Positions 8,491 through 16,491 of a stretch of DNA of 64,000 nucleotides are shown piece by piece (within the stretch, counting starts at the first letter, position 1; the number at the start of each line of letters is the position of its first letter). The translations under genes and the position numbers were made by a program. The stretch is from an uncultured archaeon. Lineage in GTDB: Archaea > Thermoproteota > EX4484-205 > JAAOZP01. The stretch spans positions 1-64,000 of the forward strand of contig CALIBN010000008.1 of NCBI GenBank assembly GCA_938045545.1, written 5' to 3'. The notes beneath the pieces were generated by a model. The model did no database searches, was not told where the DNA came from, and saw nothing but the letters and a program-made list of their open reading frames with translations.

Positions 8491-8723
8491 TGTTTTCGAT
8501 ACTCATGATCCCAAGTATTTTGCAATTCTAGAGAATAATACGCTGTGATAACGATTATATTATCGTCTTCTTTCCTATACACGACAATAAGAGCGTTATT
8601 ATTTGTTTTCACAATGTTTTTAGACAGATCGTGCTCAACGATAACCCTATCAGGAGACTCTATACATTTGGAAACCTTTTCAATCGGTATTTTCCTCTGC
8701 CTGATTCTTTCTAACGCATGCAC
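8487..8723 (-). CDS. DUF4258-family toxin
   Basis: 78 aa matching the DUF4258 family: HALERIRQRKIPIEKVSKCI, then a beta sheet with NALIVVYRKEDDNIIVITAY. These small basic proteins are usually paired with DUF2283 antitoxins, as here (13-bp gap, antitoxin first). The biochemical activity is not established in general; a RelE-like ribonuclease fold is suspected. Confidence 0.8.
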   Translation of the reverse strand: MHALERIRQRKIPIEKVSKCIESPDRVIVEHDLSKNIVKTNNNALIVVYRKEDDNIIVITAYYSLELQNTWDHEYRKH

Positions 8724-8736
8724 CGTTAAATTATTT

Positions 8737-8955
8737 TCAAGGCTTAGCTACAATCTCTATGCCCTTCACAAGGATTTCTCCAATATCCATTTTCGACTTG
8801 GAGAAATTAATCACCTCGATACCAAGTACCTCACCGTTCTGATCGAAGTCAACAATTACATTATCCCTGATTTCGAGACTATCCGCTATATCGCCATTTC
8901 TAACCCTGATATACAGCGCATCAGCCAAAGAATCGTATTTCACCCTATACTCCAT
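8737..8955 (-). CDS. DUF2283-family antitoxin
   Basis: 72 aa with the DUF2283 signature: VKYDSLADALYIRVRNGDI, DNVIVDFDQNGEVLGIEVI. Precedes the DUF4258 gene on the same strand, forming a toxin-antitoxin pair that looks intact. The ATG is preceded by A/T-rich sequence suited to an archaeal promoter (about 8970-8985). Confidence 0.85.
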   Translation of the reverse strand: MEYRVKYDSLADALYIRVRNGDIADSLEIRDNVIVDFDQNGEVLGIEVINFSKSKMDIGEILVKGIEIVAKP

Positions 8956-9114
8956 TACTATCTAAAACATTTATTTCGACAGATTTAAAGATTCCCATTT
9001 TAAAAACATCCCAGCTAAACTACTCGCTCAGGCTAACTTCTAAGATTTTTTCGGATTCTTTTCAAGGACGGATCCTAAAGTTTAAGAAAGTGAAGAAAGG
9101 CTTAAACAGGATGG

Positions 9115-9489
9115 TTGCGGTTTAAGGTTTTCTGAGGAAGCCAATAAGGGTCTGTCACACATAATACTCTGTTAGAAGGCCCGCAACATCGCTCCGACAG
9201 GTTCGAGGGCCAGGAGACAATAGTTGAGAAGATGCTGAGGGAGATAAGGAAGTTCGGGGAATCAATCTGCTGATAGACCAGAGGCTCCTCGCAGTATCTA
9301 GGAAATACTAGGGCTCTGCGCCACGATAACCTGCCTGAGGCTACAATATGCGAGCGACGCGGGGAAGGTTGCTGACACCATGCACCTAAACGAGGAGCAG
9401 ACGTTAAAGCTCAGGAGCTCAAGCAGGGGGAAGCAATAGCATTACTCCCGAGAATGAGTATGGCAATACCGATTATAGTGCAGATATAA
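9115..9489 (+). pseudogene. HerA/DUF87-type ATPase, C-terminal remnant
   Basis: Broken pieces in several frames line up as one protein: SEEANKGLSHIIL, then RNIAPTGSRARRQ, then IVEKMLREIRKFGESI, then CLRLQYASDAGKVADTMHLN, then LKQGEAIALLPRMSMAIPI and a stop at 9489. This order (Walker-B-adjacent ANK..HII, arginine-rich loop, D-A-x-x-V-A segment) is the C-terminal half of HerA-like hexameric DNA-pumping ATPases. At least three frameshifts or stops interrupt it. Such ATPases are typical cargo of archaeal plasmids and integrated elements. Confidence 0.65.
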
Positions 9490-9656
9490 TCCCTTATTCT
9501 GGCCTAATATATAGAATGCATGATCCTGATGTAATTATACTTTTATTTGCTTCCGGGAAACTTGTGTGTACTGGTGCTGTTAACGAGAAGATGGTTTACG
9601 ACGCTGCCGAGAAGCTTATGCAAGAGTTGATTCAGAAAGGATTGTTAATTAGATAG
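9490..9656 (+). pseudogene. tbp 3'-end fragment, copy 3
   Basis: Begins right after the HerA remnant's stop codon and reads PYSGLIYRMHDPDVIILL, FASGKLVCTGAVNEKMVYDA, AEKLMQELIQKGLLIR and a stop at 9656. From the internal ATG (9516) it is an intact 46-codon frame. This is the C-terminal repeat of archaeal TBP with PYSGLIYR replacing the usual FPGLIYR. Its frame is clean although the abutting gene is shattered. Confidence 0.75.
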
Positions 9657-9748
9657 CGAATGATACCTAATCCATATTGGTTCTTCACTTGTCCAGCGTT
9701 AAGGAGCTGTTTTTCAATAGAGTTGGTTAAGAAGAGCGCGCTAGATTT

Positions 9749-9960
9749 CTAAGAGGGCTTTTTAGGGCTTGTCAACAACAATAGTATAATAATGAAGAAA
9801 GCGATGATAACGAAACCGATTATCGGGAATTGCAAGGGTGCATGTCATAGAGTATGGCTAGGTATAGAGCGAGTAGAAGAAACAGGAAGGTGAAAAACGA
9901 AACGATCGTAGCTGTTATTATGGTTTTATGCTCATCTTTCAACGAGAACAAGCTGGTTCC
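9749..9960 (-). pseudogene. Membrane-protein tail with frameshift
   Basis: On the minus strand one frame gives FSLKDEHKTIITATIVSFFT and FLFLLLALYLAILYDM, then stops; the next frame continues FPIIGFVIIAFFIIILLLL and TSPKKPS to a stop at 9749. Two transmembrane helices and a short basic tail. Looks like the end of a decayed membrane protein. Family not recognised. Confidence 0.35.
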
Positions 9961-10082
9961 GTCAGCACACGCATTTGAGCGGTGCGCGCTTAACAGGCAC
10001 TACCTTCTTCCCCTGGTCTAGCTCTTTCTGACGATGGTAGTAACCTTTATTAGGTAGTACCAAAATATTAGTAGTACTAAGA

Positions 10083-10313
10083 ATGGAACACGAGGTCGTG
10101 GTTACCAGGAAGGGGCAGACGACCATTCCAGCGGAGCTAAGGAGGAAATACAATATCGTTGAAGGCACAAGGATGGTGGTAATGGATACGGAACAAGGAA
10201 TCCTCTTTAAACCCGCTCAGAACACCTTGGGTCTTGCAGGCTCAGGCTCCAAACGTGCGACGCCGAGGGAGATGAAAAGGTTGCTTGACAGGCTCAGGGA
10301 GGAGGATCTTTGA
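10083..10313 (+). CDS. vapB: AbrB/MazE-type antitoxin (VapB)
   Basis: 76 aa. Swapped-hairpin AbrB domain at the N-terminus (VVVTRKGQTTIPAELRRKYN, GTRMVVMDTEQGILFKP) and a C-terminal helix (REMKRLLDRLREEDL) that would occupy the toxin site. Overlaps the PIN toxin by 4 nt (TTGA). Likely represses its own promoter. A TATA-like TAATATTAG lies near 10064-10075. Confidence 0.88.
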   Translation: MEHEVVVTRKGQTTIPAELRRKYNIVEGTRMVVMDTEQGILFKPAQNTLGLAGSGSKRATPREMKRLLDRLREEDL

Positions 10314-10690
10314 GCGTTTACGACACAAGGTTCTTCATTGAGCACTACTATTCTGGCGATGATGAAATCCTGAAAAGGACAACCAGCATGCTAAGGACAG
10401 ATAGGAACAGGATTATTTCTACAATAGTTGTCCACGAGGTCTTCAGGTTGACGCTGGAAAAAGAGGGGAGGGTGTTGGCCGAACTGAGGACAAGGCTTCT
10501 AGAAAAGGATTTCAAAGTGGTGGGCGTTGATGTGCAAACAGCCAAAGCTTCCGCCGAGCTCAGACATAAGTACAGGGTGCCGATGGCGGACAGCATTATA
10601 GCGGCGACAGCTAAGGTTTTAAATTTAACGTGCATAACTGACGATAAACATTTGACGCAGATGGACGAGATAAAGACGAAATGGATTTGA
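10310..10690 (+). CDS. vapC: VapC PIN-domain toxin
   Basis: 126-aa complete PIN-domain ribonuclease: VYDTRFFIEHYY (first Asp), TIVVHEVFRL (Glu), RVPMADSIIAATAKVLN (Asp) and CITDDKHL (Asp-Asp). TTG start overlaps the antitoxin stop as TTGA, indicating translational coupling. Expected to cut tRNA, rRNA or mRNA when the antitoxin is degraded. One of the intact modules of this island. Confidence 0.88.
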   Translation: MSVYDTRFFIEHYYSGDDEILKRTTSMLRTDRNRIISTIVVHEVFRLTLEKEGRVLAELRTRLLEKDFKVVGVDVQTAKASAELRHKYRVPMADSIIAATAKVLNLTCITDDKHLTQMDEIKTKWI

Positions 10691-10920
10691 CGAGTTCTGT
10701 TATTAGGCTGTTCGCCATCAGCAAACATTAATATTATTAACCCAGTGAGCACAGACCTTTATTTTTTCAGAAAGCTGTTTACCCTCGGATAGAATTCAGA
10801 AGGGTTTGCCGTTCGGATGATTTTTATGCTAATTTCTTTACCATAAAAAAGCTCGTTACAAGCATTAGAACAGAGGATAATGTTTAAGCCATGTTAAGGT
10901 TGATTTTAGAGGGTCTCGTT
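10691..10920. other. Short A/T-rich spacer
   Basis: About 230 bp after the VapBC pair with no protein-like frame that I can support. T-rich runs just after the toxin stop could terminate its transcript. Confidence 0.3.
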
Positions 10921-11205
10921 TGGCAAGATTGTCCATCTTAAAAATTAGTTTGATTTTTCTACTTCTTTTTTTTCTGCAGCGCCTCCTCGTAATGTTCCTC
11001 TTTTAACTTGATAAAAATTTACACCGACCATTAACGCCGATAAGCCTCACGGTTTACTGCGAAGCAGGCACAACAGGATACTGCAACATAACTATACAAG
11101 TGCTGCTCCAGGCGAACCATGGATCATCAAACTTAACGGAACAGACTGGACTTCAGCAAGGGGAAAATGACACGGTGCGCCCATCGGTTTACTTAAAGCC
11201 AGAAG
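10921..11205 (+). pseudogene. Secreted-protein N-terminal remnant
   Basis: TTG at about 10920 opens a signal-peptide-like stretch (LSILKISLIFLLLFFLQRLL) that hits a stop at about 11003. The following frame reads ISLTVYCEAGTTGYCNITIQ and continues as an exported-looking, Asn/Thr-rich segment. The two probably belonged to one secreted protein. The second frame now runs straight into the antitoxin tail at 11206, making a chimeric open frame. Confidence 0.4.
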
Positions 11206-11303
11206 GGTTGAGAAGCCGAGAGAGTGAGAGAATAGCATTCGAAAGCTGGCCTTTAAAAGTCAAGAGTAGGCTTACGAGAGAGGAAATCTATGACTATCTC
11301 TAA
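11206..11303 (+). pseudogene. VapB-like antitoxin tail (copy B)
   Basis: The last 30 codons, SERIAFESWPLKVKSRLTRE and EIYDYL, are a clear duplicate of copy A (5001-5183), with similar DNA. The N-terminal half is replaced by the secreted-protein remnant. The toxin ATG overlaps the same last codons as in copy A. Confidence 0.6.
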
Positions 11304-11355
11304 CACTATCGCTCCCTTGGACACTAACGTTCTGGTTAACGCATGCTATGATTAA
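11290..11355 (+). pseudogene. VapC PIN toxin stub (copy B)
   Basis: 21 codons, MTISNTIAPLDTNVLVNACYD and a stop. It preserves the first PIN strand with the catalytic aspartate (LDTNVLVN). It overlaps the antitoxin by 14 nt exactly as in copy A (5170). Both copies are cut shortly after this strand, though at different points. Confidence 0.6.
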
Positions 11356-11379
11356 CGCTTTTAACCGTAGGAGGATACC

Positions 11380-11664
11380 TCATGAACCTGAATCGATTTC
11401 CATATGGTGAATATTGTCTTTTCCGGTGCTTATCGCTCCGAATCCTGTGTCTTCGACGACTTTACTCATAAACCGGTGTTTCAGAACTACTTGAGCATCG
11501 GCTAAAGGTTCTCCATTACATGTAACTCTATGAAAGATGTAATCCATGGAGGCAACTATGTACGAGATCGCCCGGATTCGCTTATTCTTCTCCTCATGAG
11601 TGTTGTCGAGCGTGCGCGATTCGATTTGCCAGTGAAGCCTACCAGTGCTTAAGTAAATCTCTTA
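11380..11664 (-). other. Unassigned open frame, probably a gene remnant
   Basis: About 94 codons open without a clear start (first ATG gives 55 aa): RTLDNTHEEKNKRIRAISYI, then VASMDYIFHRVTCNGEPLAD, then AQVVLKHRFMSKVVEDTGFG. The composition is protein-like and unlike a shadow frame, but I do not recognise the family. An in-frame stop lies just upstream and the C-terminus ends abruptly. Could be a decayed gene or a short real one. Confidence 0.35.
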
Positions 11665-11826
11665 ACCGTTACGGGTTCGTTTTAAAGGTTGGCGAAATAA
11701 CGCGCGCTAAAGGGCGTCTAAATCTTTCAGATTCGAAACTGAAGCTGGAATTCTGAAGCTGTTCGTTTTACGACACTATCGCAAAGCGTGGGCTTAAACT
11801 TTCTTCTACCGTGTTTCAGTTTCAAC

Positions 11827-12282
11827 TTAAGCGTCTTGCTGCTGTAATGTTTCTGTTTTCCTAAGCCTTACCTGCAGTATTCCGTTGGCATACTTCTCGT
11901 CTTGCAGTTCTACGCCTTTCGGCACCTGTATTCTTTTCAGAAAGTTTCCCCCTCCCCGTACTTCTAGCATGCCCCTGACGATTTTTACTTTCACCTCTTG
12001 CGCGGGACCTGGCACCTTCGCTACGAAGGTTATGTTTTCCTCCTCCTCAATAAGGTCGTAGAACCATTCGGGCTCCTCTAAGGCGGGGGCTTTCTCTTGG
12101 AAAATTCTCTTGACCTCCATCAACCAGTATATTAGAACCAGGGCCGCAACAGTTCCTATGATAACCCCCAGTATTCCTGCCTTCAGCTTAAAGAGCACTA
12201 TTAAGAGTATGATTACAACGGCTACTCCTACCATCAGCAGGTTTCCCAGAGTCTCATCCTTCTTCTCCCCCTCCCGCCTCAT
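11827..12282 (-). CDS. Membrane-anchored Hsp20/alpha-crystallin-like protein
   Basis: 151 aa. Two hydrophobic helices near the N-terminus (about 15-32 and 35-54), then a cytosolic domain (about 73-145) with the small-heat-shock fold: FYDLIEEEENITFVAKVPG, VKVKIVRGMLEVRGGG, VELQDEKYANGILQVRLRK. The usual C-terminal I-x-I motif is missing. It begins 10 bp after the UPF0182 stop, so the two are co-transcribed and probably act together at the membrane. A soluble oligomeric chaperone role is unlikely. Confidence 0.78.
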   Translation of the reverse strand: MRREGEKKDETLGNLLMVGVAVVIILLIVLFKLKAGILGVIIGTVAALVLIYWLMEVKRIFQEKAPALEEPEWFYDLIEEEENITFVAKVPGPAQEVKVKIVRGMLEVRGGGNFLKRIQVPKGVELQDEKYANGILQVRLRKTETLQQQDA

Positions 12283-12292
12283 GAGTCACACC

Positions 12293-15103
12293 CTAGGTGA
12301 GCTCAACCGTTATGTAATGGAGTTCAACCACTTCTTCGACGCGCACCAGAATCCCGATGCTCACCTTCTCCTCTACCTTCCATACTAATACTCTTTTAAC
12401 TTGATGAGCATCACATAGCTCTAGGAGCTTGGTGAGAAACGGCTGGACACTCACCCAGTCCTCATCAGAAATGTATCTAGTGTTCCCGTAATGGAAGGAA
12501 ACATCAGGGTTGACAGCTGTTGGCACAAGCACTGTTAAGCCTTCTTCTTCGAACACCTCCATTAGTCTAGCGATCCTTTCCTCCACACTCTTTTCAGGTG
12601 CTGGCGGAGGAGTTTCAACTCCGGCGACCTTGGCTAGGAATGCCCTGAAGCTTTCCACAACCGTGGAGCCTAAACCCACGTAGTATTCGCCGGTGAAGTC
12701 AGCCCCCACAGTCGCGATGGTTCCAAGCTGGGTGACAACACCACCTCCAGGCGCTGTGTAAACCGGTATGAAGAACACGTCGAAACCGCCAATCCTATAG
12801 AATATCTGGTTCCCCACGCGGGGGTTTCGCAGAAGGGTTTTCAACGTTGCATAATCCGGGTTTCTGTCCAACGCTTCGTTTATTGCAGTGGGGCCTAAAA
12901 GCTTGCTCTCCGCCTCAAGAGGCACCTTGAAGAAAAACATCTCGCCGGTGTGCGGATGGTCGTTTTTAACCACCATGTATCCGGCAAGATTTTCCCCTAA
13001 TGCTCCACGTAGCTCGAGCGACAGTATTCCTACAAACTCCAATTCTTTGAAGCCGTGGGGCTGGGCAATGATGTAATAAGTGTCGAGACCACTAGGCACG
13101 ATGTAGAACTCCTTGGCCGCGATGAAGGTCGAGGGGTCGGTGACATGGTAAAAGTTATACATGGAGATCCTCCATTCGAAGAGCTCCTCAGGATACCTGA
13201 TCTGGGTCTTTAACCATTCAGGTACGCCCGTGGAAACGTATTCGCTGTAAACCGTTTTAAAGAGTTGGCTGAAGTAATCTTCACCGGTAATTATCAGCTG
13301 AATATCCCCATGGTAAATGTTTATCAAAGCGTATCCAACGAGCCTCCCCAAGTAGTTTCCACGGCTCCACGGCACTTTTCCAGCGTCGAAAAACGCTATG
13401 AGGGGCATTATCCAGAAGGTTTGTTTACCATCGGTTACTGGCCATATGTCTATGCGTCGCCCTCCGATTTCATACGTGAAGTAGGGGAAGAGCAGCTGCA
13501 TGCGGTCGAAAACATCCCTGTACCTGAGAACCCGCATAGTAGTCGTAGGATAGGAAAGGAGGAAGTTTGGCTCGAAGACCCAGCTTAGAGGTGGAGAAAT
13601 ATCTACTCCGCCGTTGCCATCGTAGAAGTAGCCACCTACTTCGTCGCTCACTGTTCTCCCAACAGGGTATGCGATCCATGTCTCCCGAAAGAGCCCACCC
13701 TCCCCGTAGTAGATTCTCCTCTGGGGGAAAAACTTAGCGGCGTCAACAATTCTTCCAGTGTGAGCGTCAAGCATGAGGAAGCCGTTTGGTACATGCGTGT
13801 ATACGAAATGGATGGCGTACCATCGGTCTTCCTGCCTAACGGTTTGAGGCAGAATGAGGTCCATTGAAGCACTCCAGTAGAGCGTTCTGTTGAAACGAAG
13901 AATATCCGCGTCTGCGAAATCTATATAGGGTATTAGACCTATCTCCGGCCTTAGTTTGTCAAACGAGCCCTGCTGGTCCCAAAGGCGTACTTTTTCCAGT
14001 AGCTCTCCGTATTTCTTAACATAGTCGTCGATCTGGCTTGGAGGAATAGATGATAAACCGAACTCATACGGCACTTCCACTATCTTGTCCAGTTCTGCGA
14101 GATGCCTGTTTACAGAAATGGTTTGAGAGATATATGGGCCAAGCATCTCCAGCTTCCTCACGTTTGCAATAGTGTTGTTAAAAAACATCATGGAGCCGAC
14201 GGCTAAGCCTATTACGAGTAGAACGCCTAGGCGGAGGTATAGATGCCGGCCTTGTGAAGCAGGGTGCACCGCCACCTCTCTTCTCTTATCTAGGAGGGCA
14301 AAGATGGCTAAAGCAACACTGGTGGCGGCAAACCCCAAAATCTGGTACTTCGTATTATAATCGATGAAGGGGGTGAAGAAGCTGGTGAACATAAGCCATG
14401 AAACGAAGACCGCGGCCAAGCCCTGTATGGTCGGCGCAAACCTTCTCGGGTCCGGCATGCCTAAGCCGAAGATGTAGAATGCGAAGAGAGGCACGAATAA
14501 GCGGATAATGTGAGTCGCCGCAACAAGTATCAAGCGTATCCAGAGGGAGCGGAGTAATGGTGGAGCCAGAAGAGTCAATATCGGGATTAAGGGCATGATT
14601 TTTTCCTCGGCGTAAGCCATGTTCATGGGTGGAGTAGAGAAGGGGAGACCAAATATCCTGGGGAATGCTTCAACATGCGGGTTCCAACCCATTATGATAG
14701 CGTTTAAAGCCATGCCGAGCGTCACGTTTGCGAAGAAGACCGTTCCGACTAGGACTTTCGTAACCTGCCACACAAGAAACTTGAAGGGCCGCATTTTGAA
14801 ACTTTCGAAGTCAGGCAATATTGGGGGAGCAGTTTCACCGATGCTTAACGAACGGGCTAGCTTAAGTTTGCGCACGCTATTAATAAACCACCATGTTATG
14901 GATCTTCTGTTTTTAAAGTCTACTCTAAATAGGGCTAAGGCGGCAAGAACAAGCCCACCCAGAAGGCTGAAGAATAATGGTTTGAAGAACATGTCTCCGA
15001 ATTCTGAGAGATTAAGCCAGAAAACCACGATTTCGCGGCTGAGGAAAACAATGGAAACTGAAACAACCACTAGCATTATGAACAGCTGGTACGTGAAACG
15101 CAT
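12293..15103 (-). CDS. UPF0182 family large membrane protein
   Basis: 936 aa of the UPF0182/COG1615 family. About seven transmembrane helices fill the first 310 residues; a large extracytoplasmic domain follows. Family-like segments include PFIDYNTKYQILGF near the membrane, and NEALDRNPDYATLKTLLRNP and GNQIFYRIGGFDVFFIPVYT in the outer domain. Function is unknown in all organisms I can recall. A TATA box (GCTTAAATAC, minus strand, about 15131-15141) sits about 30 bp before the ATG. Heads a two-gene operon with the Hsp20-like membrane protein. Confidence 0.88.
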   Translation of the reverse strand: MRFTYQLFIMLVVVSVSIVFLSREIVVFWLNLSEFGDMFFKPLFFSLLGGLVLAALALFRVDFKNRRSITWWFINSVRKLKLARSLSIGETAPPILPDFESFKMRPFKFLVWQVTKVLVGTVFFANVTLGMALNAIIMGWNPHVEAFPRIFGLPFSTPPMNMAYAEEKIMPLIPILTLLAPPLLRSLWIRLILVAATHIIRLFVPLFAFYIFGLGMPDPRRFAPTIQGLAAVFVSWLMFTSFFTPFIDYNTKYQILGFAATSVALAIFALLDKRREVAVHPASQGRHLYLRLGVLLVIGLAVGSMMFFNNTIANVRKLEMLGPYISQTISVNRHLAELDKIVEVPYEFGLSSIPPSQIDDYVKKYGELLEKVRLWDQQGSFDKLRPEIGLIPYIDFADADILRFNRTLYWSASMDLILPQTVRQEDRWYAIHFVYTHVPNGFLMLDAHTGRIVDAAKFFPQRRIYYGEGGLFRETWIAYPVGRTVSDEVGGYFYDGNGGVDISPPLSWVFEPNFLLSYPTTTMRVLRYRDVFDRMQLLFPYFTYEIGGRRIDIWPVTDGKQTFWIMPLIAFFDAGKVPWSRGNYLGRLVGYALINIYHGDIQLIITGEDYFSQLFKTVYSEYVSTGVPEWLKTQIRYPEELFEWRISMYNFYHVTDPSTFIAAKEFYIVPSGLDTYYIIAQPHGFKELEFVGILSLELRGALGENLAGYMVVKNDHPHTGEMFFFKVPLEAESKLLGPTAINEALDRNPDYATLKTLLRNPRVGNQIFYRIGGFDVFFIPVYTAPGGGVVTQLGTIATVGADFTGEYYVGLGSTVVESFRAFLAKVAGVETPPPAPEKSVEERIARLMEVFEEEGLTVLVPTAVNPDVSFHYGNTRYISDEDWVSVQPFLTKLLELCDAHQVKRVLVWKVEEKVSIGILVRVEEVVELHYITVELT

Positions 15104-15694
15104 TTAACGCGTGTAAGTGGATGTCATCGTATTTAAGCTTTGCACGGATGCTGTTATAATAGTCGGTTCTCATCAAATGCGTGAGGAAGTGGGGTACCGT
15201 TTTGAGAAGAAGGTTAAACCTTTTCAGCACACTAGCGGCGCTAAACAAAACGGTTGAAGAAACAGCTTGTTTATGAGAGCAAACAGGCAAGCTATGAGTA
15301 TGGGGCGACGAGTATGTTCAGAGCTCCTACGTCGCGACCTCTTGTGCTTCTTTTTCTTCTTCAGCTCCTCCAGTTTACTTTTCGCAATCCTATGTCTGAT
15401 ATACCAATGAGGAGCATCACTCATATATAATCACTCTCCTTTAATACATTGACCTTGGTTTATCCCTAAGGACCTCACATTGGATTCGAAATGCAAAGTT
15501 TCTCTCGGCTTTAAAATCTTTCATCTTCCAATCCTCCTTATTGAAATTCAACTACAGCGTGCGCTCCTCCCTGCTCAATCCTACGAAACCTCCTTAAAAT
15601 GATCTCTATCATCCTCAGTTTCTCCTAGACGTTCATTCAGAAAGGCTTGCTAATAAGATAGTAGGATGTACGACGCTTGAGTGAACATGCGATG
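15104..15694. other. 590-bp gap with one doubtful small frame
   Basis: Contains the UPF0182 promoter and, on the minus strand, a 66-codon frame (15224-15424) with a very basic centre (KLEELKKKKKHKRSRRRSSE). That frame has no family I recognise, and its lysine/arginine run may be chance. No other supported feature. Confidence 0.3.
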
Positions 15695-16102
15695 CTAAGG
15701 AATCTGAATTAATTTGGCCTGCACTATTTTAGGCTCTACGAGTCGGGAATCTGTCGTGATTAGGATTCCTCCCAGCATCTTTGTAGCCGCTAGGATATAG
15801 GCATCTACTAGAGAAAACCTGTCCCTATGAATACACTTTAAGCTTCCTGCGACACGTGTAAGCCGTTCATCCAAAGGCAATATTGAGATTCTGGAGTGTC
15901 TGATGGATGCACTCCTAACTTCGGCAGCCTCTCGACCAAGCTTCTCGCAGGTTTTATAGTAAAGTTCCGCGATGTTGACCTCACATGTATAACCCTCTGC
16001 CTTACCTGCTATAACTTCATCGAAAAAACCTTTAACACGATTATCCTCAGCAAAATAGAGAAGAAGCGGACCTGTATCAAAGATAAGCTTATCCTTTCTC
16101 AG
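15695..16102 (-). CDS. vapC: VapC PIN-domain toxin with an apparent CTG start
   Basis: 135-aa PIN-domain ribonuclease: KLIFDTGPLLLYFAEDN (first Asp), TCEVNIAELYYK (Glu), HRDRFSLVDAYILAATKML (Asp) and LITTDSRL (Asp). No ATG, GTG or TTG lies in frame before the first conserved strand. The best candidate is CTG at 16102, 8 nt after a strong GGAGGAG and overlapping the antitoxin stop by 14 nt. Partner of the AbrB antitoxin at 16089-16328. Conventional starts would give only the last 61 residues, so a normal gene caller would miss most of the toxin. Confidence 0.75.
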   Translation of the reverse strand: MRKDKLIFDTGPLLLYFAEDNRVKGFFDEVIAGKAEGYTCEVNIAELYYKTCEKLGREAAEVRSASIRHSRISILPLDERLTRVAGSLKCIHRDRFSLVDAYILAATKMLGGILITTDSRLVEPKIVQAKLIQIP

Positions 16103-16328
16103 ATGCTTCTCTCCTCCTCTCCTCTTGCAGCTCTTTTATCATTTGATACGTTATCTTCTTAAAGTTCTTATCCGCGCCGAAAAGATCCTCTAATGGGATA
16201 ACTGGGACAAGCAAGATTCCCTCATCGGTCTCTATGAACTTAACCCGTGAGCCCTTTTTCAGCTTGTACTTTTTTCTGATCTCTGCTGGAATTGTTACCG
16301 TACCTTTCTCGGTTATAGTATAACTCAA
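16089..16328 (-). CDS. vapB: AbrB/MazE-type antitoxin (VapB)
   Basis: 79 aa. AbrB swapped-hairpin domain (TITEKGTVTIPAEIRKKYKL, GSRVKFIETDEGILLVPV), then an acidic-basic helix (MIKELQEERRREASEKG) for toxin binding. TTG start with GGTGA upstream; A/T-rich promoter near 16350-16380. It translates into the toxin by a 14-nt overlap. Module appears intact. Confidence 0.85.
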   Translation of the reverse strand: MSYTITEKGTVTIPAEIRKKYKLKKGSRVKFIETDEGILLVPVIPLEDLFGADKNFKKITYQMIKELQEERRREASEKG

Positions 16329-16491
16329 GTCTTTTTCACCATACTTATACTCTTAAAGTATCCCTATTTAACCTTTATGCATACATATGCTTTCTAATCT
16401 CCAACTCGCCGGGTTTCCAGATTTTTAGCAAGGCTGAATCGCCTTAATCTTGAGATCTGCTTACTTTCTTCTAAAGGCGTTTGCAAAAAGG

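Noticed and set aside
8545-8988. 147-codon plus-strand frame over the DUF4258/DUF2283 pair
   Set aside because: It is the antisense shadow of two recognised minus-strand genes and has no family features.
14619-15107. 162-codon plus-strand frame inside UPF0182
   Set aside because: Antisense to the membrane helices of UPF0182; the composition is that of a shadow frame.
15224-15424. 66-aa basic protein
   Set aside because: Only a poly-Lys/Arg run supports it; no family, and the TATA-like sequence is too close to its ATG.
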